Positions 59,627-64,000 of a DNA stretch of 64,000 bases are shown here, in pieces. Origin of the DNA: Microbacterium sp. SS28 (GTDB lineage: Bacteria > Actinomycetota > Actinomycetes > Actinomycetales > Microbacteriaceae); the NCBI RefSeq assembly GCF_022761035.1, contig NZ_JAKWJP010000005.1, positions 62,001 through 126,000 of the forward strand. Reading direction: 5' to 3'. The notes under the pieces are model-generated. The model did not search any database and was not told the DNA's origin. It worked only from the letters and a program-made list of their open reading frames with translations. The position numbers and the translations under genes are program-made. How positions within the stretch are numbered: the first letter of the stretch is position 1; every line of letters starts with the position of its first letter.

Positions 59627-60861
59627 CAGTCGTGGACGGTGCCGTCGAGCAGGCGGTTGTAGGGCAGGTACGCCCGCTCGTACGGGTACTTGCCGGCCTC
59701 ATCGACGTCGAGCTCGACACCCAGTCCGGGCTTGTCGCCGGGGTGCAGGTAGCCGTCGGTCCACGTGAAGGACTGCTGGAAGACCTGGTCGGTCTTCGCG
59801 CCGTGCTTCATGTACTCCTGGATGCCGAAGTTGTGGATCGAAAGGCCCAGGTGCATCGCGGCCGCCATGCCGACCGGCGAGATATCGGTGGGCCCGTGCA
59901 TGCCCGACTTGATCTGGTACATCGCCGCGTAGTCGAGCGTCTTCTTCAGCGGGCTGATGCCGCCCATGTGCGTCACGGCGCCGCGGACGTAGTCGATCAG
60001 CTGGTCGCGGATAATGTCCTTGAAATCCCACACCGTGTTGAAGATCTCGCCGATCGCGAGCGGCGTCGTCGTGTGCTGGCGCACCAGGCGCAGCGCTTCC
60101 TGGTTCTCCGCGGGGGTGCAGTCCTCGAGCCAGAACAGGTCGTACGGCTCGAGGTCCTTCCCGAGCCGCGCCGCCTGGATCGGGGTCATCCGGTGATGGC
60201 CGTCGTGCAGCAGCGGGATATCGGGGCCGAACTCGTTGCGGACCGCCTCGAACACGCCCGGCAGGTGGTTCAGGTAGGCGCGGGTGTCCCAGTCCTCCTC
60301 CACCGGCTTCGCGCCGCGCCGCGCCGGCTCGTGGTCGTAGCGGACGCTCGCGTCACCGACATCGGCGCCCTGCGCCGCAATGCCGTAGATCGCCTTCAGC
60401 GTCGGCACCCCGGTCTGCACCCGGATCGCCTTGTACCCCTGCTCCTGGTGCGCGCGGATCGAGTCGAACAGCTCGGGCAGCTCCTTGCCCGACGCGTGCC
60501 CGTACGCCATCAGCCCATTGCGCGACGCGCCTCCGAGCAGCTGATAGACCGGCATCCCCGCCGCCTTGCCCTTGATGTCCCACAGCGCCATGTCCACCGA
60601 CGCGATCGCCGCCATCGTCACCGGACCGCGCCGCCAGTACGCCGAGCGGTACAGGAACTGCCACGTGTCCTCGATCTTCGCCGCATCCGCCCCGATCAGC
60701 AGCGGCACGACATGCTCCGTCAGGTACGCGACGACCGCGAGCTCCCGGCCGTTGAGGGTCGCATCGCCCAGGCCGGTCAGCCCGTCGGCGGTGGTCAGCT
60801 TCAGCGTCACGAAGTTCCGGTCCGGACTCGTGACGATGACTTCAGCTTTCTCGATGATCAT
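59623..60861 (-). CDS. manD: D-mannonate dehydratase, enolase superfamily
   Basis: This 412-residue enolase-superfamily enzyme matches ManD. Metal ligands are D220 (LLHDGHHR), E246 (WLEDC) and E272 (IGEIFNT). R147 and Y159 match the catalytic pair I recall for ManD, with H222. HGPTD near 322 has the Pro reported for the mannonate-active group. It dehydrates D-mannonate to 2-keto-3-deoxygluconate. It follows uxuB, whose stop overlaps its ATG, giving the step after fructuronate reductase. Confidence 0.93.
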   Translation of the reverse strand: MIIEKAEVIVTSPDRNFVTLKLTTADGLTGLGDATLNGRELAVVAYLTEHVVPLLIGADAAKIEDTWQFLYRSAYWRRGPVTMAAIASVDMALWDIKGKAAGMPVYQLLGGASRNGLMAYGHASGKELPELFDSIRAHQEQGYKAIRVQTGVPTLKAIYGIAAQGADVGDASVRYDHEPARRGAKPVEEDWDTRAYLNHLPGVFEAVRNEFGPDIPLLHDGHHRMTPIQAARLGKDLEPYDLFWLEDCTPAENQEALRLVRQHTTTPLAIGEIFNTVWDFKDIIRDQLIDYVRGAVTHMGGISPLKKTLDYAAMYQIKSGMHGPTDISPVGMAAAMHLGLSIHNFGIQEYMKHGAKTDQVFQQSFTWTDGYLHPGDKPGLGVELDVDEAGKYPYERAYLPYNRLLDGTVHDW

Positions 60862-62285
60862 GTGTGACTCCGAATCGTCGGGGAGAGGTGAGTAGGGGTC
60901 CCACGGCGTCCGTCGTCAGGCGCCGAGGGAAACAGGCGCGGGGGCTCCTCGGACGGGCCGGGCAGTTTCTGCGCAATTCTGGCGATCTCGGCCACGACCG
61001 CTGAGTTGCGGGCAAGGCGCGGTTCGATGGGATCCAGCGCCTCGGCGATGTCTGCGACCGCCGGCGCCACATCGTCGGCGCGAAGCACCGCCGCGATGGC
61101 GGTGAGCGCGCCGCCCGGGCGGCGCCCGGCTTGGACCTCGCGGAGCGCGACGGGAACGGTGCGGATCCGCAGCTTGGCTCGGGCATCCTGCGCGATCTGG
61201 TCGAGTCTGTGAGCAATGCGCGGGTTCTCGAAGCGTGCGAGCAGGTTGCTGCGATAAGTGTCGAGGTCCAGTCCATCCGGGAGATGCCGGCACGCTTCGT
61301 CCCACCATCGACCGACAGCTTCCCGACAGCTCGGATCGCGGATGACTTGGTCGACAGTCTCCAAATCCAACAGAGTCCCCAGCGCCGCCATGAGTGTGTG
61401 GGCTCCGTTGAGCAGCCAGAGCTTGCGAAGCTCCCACGGGGCGATGTCTGCGACGAAACGTGCGCCCGCGCTCTGCCAGTCCGGGTGGCCCGCCGGAAAG
61501 CGCCCTTCGAGGACCCAGTCCGCAAAAGGCTCCGTCACGACAGGTGCGAGATCGATGTATCCGGCACCGGTCAGGACCGCGTCCACGTCCGCCGGGGTCG
61601 TGCGGGGTGTGATCCGGTCGACCGACGTGCACACGAAGGATGCCGCCCGGCGCACATGCGTCGCGGTGCCGGGTTCGATCAGCTCCGCGAACGCCTCGCA
61701 CGCCCTCGCCAGCGCGCGTCCGTTGTCCGGCAGGTTGTCGCACGAGATCACCGCGAGTGCAGGAGCTCCAGTGGCGTATCTCGCGAGGAGACCCAGCGTG
61801 AGCTTCGCGACAAGACTCCGCACGGGTGGGTTCGCACTTCCGGCTCGGATGGCGCTGATGTCGGCAGCTACCACCGGATTGTCGATCGCAAGCATCCCGT
61901 CCGCCCCGAGCAAGTACCCTGCTTCGGTAACCGTCACCGTCACGATGGCGATCTCCGGGCGTCGGAGCAGCTCGAGAAAGCTGCCGATGTCATCGCCCGG
62001 GTGTGCCTCGACGATCGTCTCGACCGTCCGAAACCGGTCTCCGTCTGCCGACCGTTCGATCACCGTGTAGACGCAGTCCTGCGCTTCCAGAAGATCGGAG
62101 GCCGCGTTGCTGCGACCGGTGAACGCGGCGATACCCCATTCGTCGGCATCCGAAGCGCGCGCCGTGTACCACGCCTGGTGGGAGCGATGGAATGCGCCGA
62201 GCCCGATGTGCACGATTCGTACCGGCGCCGCATCGGTTCGGTGGATCCGCGGGGCCGGCTCGACGGCGGGAGCGATCTCGCTCAC
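60858..62285 (-). CDS. uxuB: Mannitol dehydrogenase-family D-fructuronate reductase
   Basis: This 475-residue protein has the NAD-binding start [35 protein letters not shown], and the catalytic Lys/Asn/His region [15 protein letters not shown]. It reduces D-fructuronate to D-mannonate with NADH. The GTG at 62285 overlaps the uxaC stop (GTGA). The downstream neighbour manD and upstream uxaC make the assignment to UxuB rather than mannitol dehydrogenase likely. Confidence 0.92.
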   Translation of the reverse strand: MSEIAPAVEPAPRIHRTDAAPVRIVHIGLGAFHRSHQAWYTARASDADEWGIAAFTGRSNAASDLLEAQDCVYTVIERSADGDRFRTVETIVEAHPGDDIGSFLELLRRPEIAIVTVTVTEAGYLLGADGMLAIDNPVVAADISAIRAGSANPPVRSLVAKLTLGLLARYATGAPALAVISCDNLPDNGRALARACEAFAELIEPGTATHVRRAASFVCTSVDRITPRTTPADVDAVLTGAGYIDLAPVVTEPFADWVLEGRFPAGHPDWQSAGARFVADIAPWELRKLWLLNGAHTLMAALGTLLDLETVDQVIRDPSCREAVGRWWDEACRHLPDGLDLDTYRSNLLARFENPRIAHRLDQIAQDARAKLRIRTVPVALREVQAGRRPGGALTAIAAVLRADDVAPAVADIAEALDPIEPRLARNSAVVAEIARIAQKLPGPSEEPPRLFPSAPDDGRRGTPTHLSPTIRSHT

Positions 62286-63715
62286 AGTTTGAACACTCTT
62301 CTCGGCAGGGGGCCGACGAGGTCGTCGGCGATGCGTTCTGCGTCGCTCATCGCGATGCGGCTTTCTGCGACAAGGCGGCCCAGGAACGCGGCGTCCGCTC
62401 GGCGTGCGGTGTCGTGCCGCGCGGGAATAGAGAGGAACGCGCGGGTGTCGTCGATGAATCCGGATCCTCGGGAGAAGCCGGCGGTTTCGGTGACTGCCGA
62501 GCGAAACCTTCCGATCGCGTCCGGCGCGTCGAGGAACCACCACGGGGCTCCGATGTAGACGCTGGGATAGAACCCGGCGAGCGGAGCGATCTCGCGGGAG
62601 TACACCGACTCATCGACGGCGAAGAGGACGAGATGGAAGTCGCGCGCGAGTCCGTACCGTTCCAGCAGCGGTCGGAGTCCTCGCGTGAAGTCCGTCCGGA
62701 CGGGGATGTCGTGCCCGGTGTCGGACCCGTACTGTGTGAGAGTCTCTGAACTGTGGTTCCTGAGGACGCCCGCGTGCACGGTCATGACCAGACCATCCTC
62801 GACGCTCATCTCAGCCATCCGCACCAGCATGTGACCGCGGAAGTCGCGGATCTGCGCGTCTGACGCCGTTCCGGCCATGACCGTCTGGAACAGCGTCTCG
62901 GCCTCACCCGGGGATAGGTCGACAGTGTACGGATCTTCGACGCCGTGATCGGTCGACGTTGCGCCGTGCCGCAGGAAGTGCTCACGGCGACCGCGGAGGG
63001 CATCCAGATAGCCGGAGAATGTGGTCGGCGAGGTGGTCGTGGCGAGCAGCTTCTGGAGGTTGTCGATGAACCCCGCCGCGTGCGGGTCGAGGTAGCGGTC
63101 GGGGCGGAACGTCGGCAGGACTCGCCCCTTGAGTCCGCTGCGCGCGAGCTGTGCGTGCCCTGCGAGGTCGTCCAGTGGGTCGTCGGTTGTGGCCAGCACT
63201 TCGATTCCGAACCGTTCGAAGAGGGCCCGGGGTCGGAGTTCGGGTTTGTCGAGCTGCTCCTGTATCCGGTCGTACACGCGGTCGGCGCTGCTCGCGGTGA
63301 GACGCTCGGTCACGCCGAGGACGCCGGCGAGTTCTTCCTCGAGCCAGTATCCGGATGCTGTCCCCGCGAAGAGGTGCCACCTTGACGCGAACGCGCGCCA
63401 GATGTCGCGAGGATACGTCCCTTCGCCATCACCGAGGCCCAGATCGGCGAGGCTGACACCGGACGCGTGCAGCAGTCGCGTGACGTAGTGGTCGTGTGTG
63501 ATGAGCAGTGCTGCCGGGTTCGGGAACGGCGTGTCGTCTGCGAGCCAGTCCACGGGGACGTGACCGTGGGGGGACACGATCGGTGCGTCAGCGGTGCGGG
63601 CGTAAAGGTCCCGCGCGATTGCCCGGACGCCCGGTTCGGCAGGCAGCAGGCGATCCGGGTCGCGGTGGGTTCCGGCGGCGGTGTTCGAGAGCGGAGCGGG
63701 TGCGTGATGCGCCAT
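62282..63715 (-). CDS. uxaC: Glucuronate isomerase
   Basis: This 477-residue amidohydrolase-superfamily isomerase has the metal motif SPHGHV (H50, H52), ALLITHDHYVTRLL, WHLFAGTASGYWLEEEL, TTDDPLDDL and the late VHAGVLRNHSSET and YPSVYIGAPWWFLD typical of UxaC. It converts D-glucuronate to D-fructuronate. A GTG at 63718 has better spacing from GGAGG than the ATG at 63715; both are possible. It overlaps the stop of the upstream partial gene. Confidence 0.94.
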   Translation of the reverse strand: MAHHAPAPLSNTAAGTHRDPDRLLPAEPGVRAIARDLYARTADAPIVSPHGHVPVDWLADDTPFPNPAALLITHDHYVTRLLHASGVSLADLGLGDGEGTYPRDIWRAFASRWHLFAGTASGYWLEEELAGVLGVTERLTASSADRVYDRIQEQLDKPELRPRALFERFGIEVLATTDDPLDDLAGHAQLARSGLKGRVLPTFRPDRYLDPHAAGFIDNLQKLLATTTSPTTFSGYLDALRGRREHFLRHGATSTDHGVEDPYTVDLSPGEAETLFQTVMAGTASDAQIRDFRGHMLVRMAEMSVEDGLVMTVHAGVLRNHSSETLTQYGSDTGHDIPVRTDFTRGLRPLLERYGLARDFHLVLFAVDESVYSREIAPLAGFYPSVYIGAPWWFLDAPDAIGRFRSAVTETAGFSRGSGFIDDTRAFLSIPARHDTARRADAAFLGRLVAESRIAMSDAERIADDLVGPLPRRVFKL

Positions 63716-64000
63716 CACGGACGTTCCTCCCGCGTGGCCCCGAGGTGTCCACGGGGACTCGGCGTCCACTCCGCATCGACCGGGGGAAGCTCATCGCCCA
63801 GAGTCAGATAGAGGCGGTCGACACGGAGCCCCGATTTCCGCGCCAGGACGGAGAACTCGTGCGCGCCGGTGGTGAGGTCCACATCGGAGAGGTGGACCCA
63901 GATCCAGCGCTGTCGCAGCCCGTATGCGCAGAGTTCGCCGCGTGAGTGCTGAGCGGAGACCGGCTGCGGGATGCCGTCGACGGCGATCACGCAGGAGTCG
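63715..64000 (-). CDS. C-terminal end of a probable carbohydrate-active enzyme, 5' part outside window
   Basis: A frame open to the window edge gives the last 95 or so residues of a larger protein. The segment RWIWVHLSDVDLTTGAHEF, then VLARKSGLRVDRLYLTLGD, looks like a carbohydrate-binding beta-sandwich that closes glycoside hydrolases. A link to GH115-type alpha-glucuronidases fits the downstream glucuronate genes, but the catalytic part is not visible. It overlaps uxaC by a few bases, so it is in the same operon. Confidence 0.6.
   Translation of the reverse strand, partial: DSCVIAVDGIPQPVSAQHSRGELCAYGLRQRWIWVHLSDVDLTTGAHEFSVLARKSGLRVDRLYLTLGDELPPVDAEWTPSPRGHLGATREERP

Noticed and set aside
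1..64000. CRISPR arrays, rRNA genes, riboswitches
   Set aside because: I saw no regularly spaced repeats, no rRNA-like sequence and no known riboswitch core. Leader gaps are short and explained by promoters and operators.

Overview
The window is high-GC DNA with tight operons (many ATGA/GTGA stop-start overlaps) and typical actinobacterial traits: carbohydrate ABC transporters without a local ATPase gene, seven-iron FdxA ferredoxins, short P450-partner ferredoxins, and a fused FAD/Fe-S hydroxy-acid dehydrogenase. I infer a soil or plant-associated actinobacterium, most likely Microbacteriaceae (Microbacterium-like). This comes from gene content and style, not from a search.

Region 1 (1-9000) is a glycoside-use locus: two paralogous family 2 glycosidases flank a sugar ABC transporter (two permeases and a binding lipoprotein), followed by an IclR regulator and a truncated GH3 beta-glucosidase remnant. 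Region 2 (9130-19700) looks like an oxidative, non-phosphorylating sugar-acid pathway: zinc sugar dehydrogenase, SMP-30 lactonase, IlvD/Edd sugar-acid dehydratase, SDR, FAH-type diketo-acid hydrolase and a 956-residue FAD/Fe-S dehydrogenase suited to the glycolate or lactate released. A mirrored operator pair lies in the divergent promoter, a second IclR gene closes the locus, and a decayed SDR trails the minus-strand operon.

A carboxylesterase gene (19860-21365) is followed by a gene-poor stretch with a strong hairpin, a terminator and the 3' half of a tRNA-Ser(GCU) gene (about 21839-21894). This resembles the attachment scar of an integrated element lying to its right.

Region 3 (22000-49400) is an accessory catabolic island. 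A minus-strand operon encodes P450, ferredoxin, cyclase-family hydrolase, PhzS-like flavin monooxygenase, MarR, CocE hydrolase and a DUF3237 protein. A plus-strand operon encodes SDR, aldehyde dehydrogenase, second P450, ferredoxin, OB-fold protein, thiolase and CoA-transferase. A redox operon encodes two ferredoxin reductases, FdxA and an Mrp ATPase. There follow IclR and TetR regulators, further SDRs, a carboxymuconolactone-decarboxylase-like protein, a lone HtaA-domain protein, a Baeyer-Villiger monooxygenase and an MFS transporter. Hydroxylation, alcohol and aldehyde oxidation, Baeyer-Villiger ring opening and CoA-dependent cleavage suggest use of an alicyclic, terpenoid or steroid-like substrate; the substrate is unknown. 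A shared 17-bp GTTC-N9-GAAC element occurs just downstream of three predicted promoters of this island and once more upstream of one of them.

Region 4 (49600-55230) is a complete peptide/nickel-type (Dpp/Opp) ABC transporter. Region 5 (55298-58217) has an isochorismatase-fold protein, a medium-chain dehydrogenase, a LacI regulator with its probable operator, and an IS256-type transposase fragment. Region 6 (58252-64000) is a hexuronate operon on the minus strand: uxaC, uxuB and manD, then a HTH-only LacI-type protein and a full LacI repressor, preceded by the 3' end of a probable carbohydrate-active enzyme that runs off the window.
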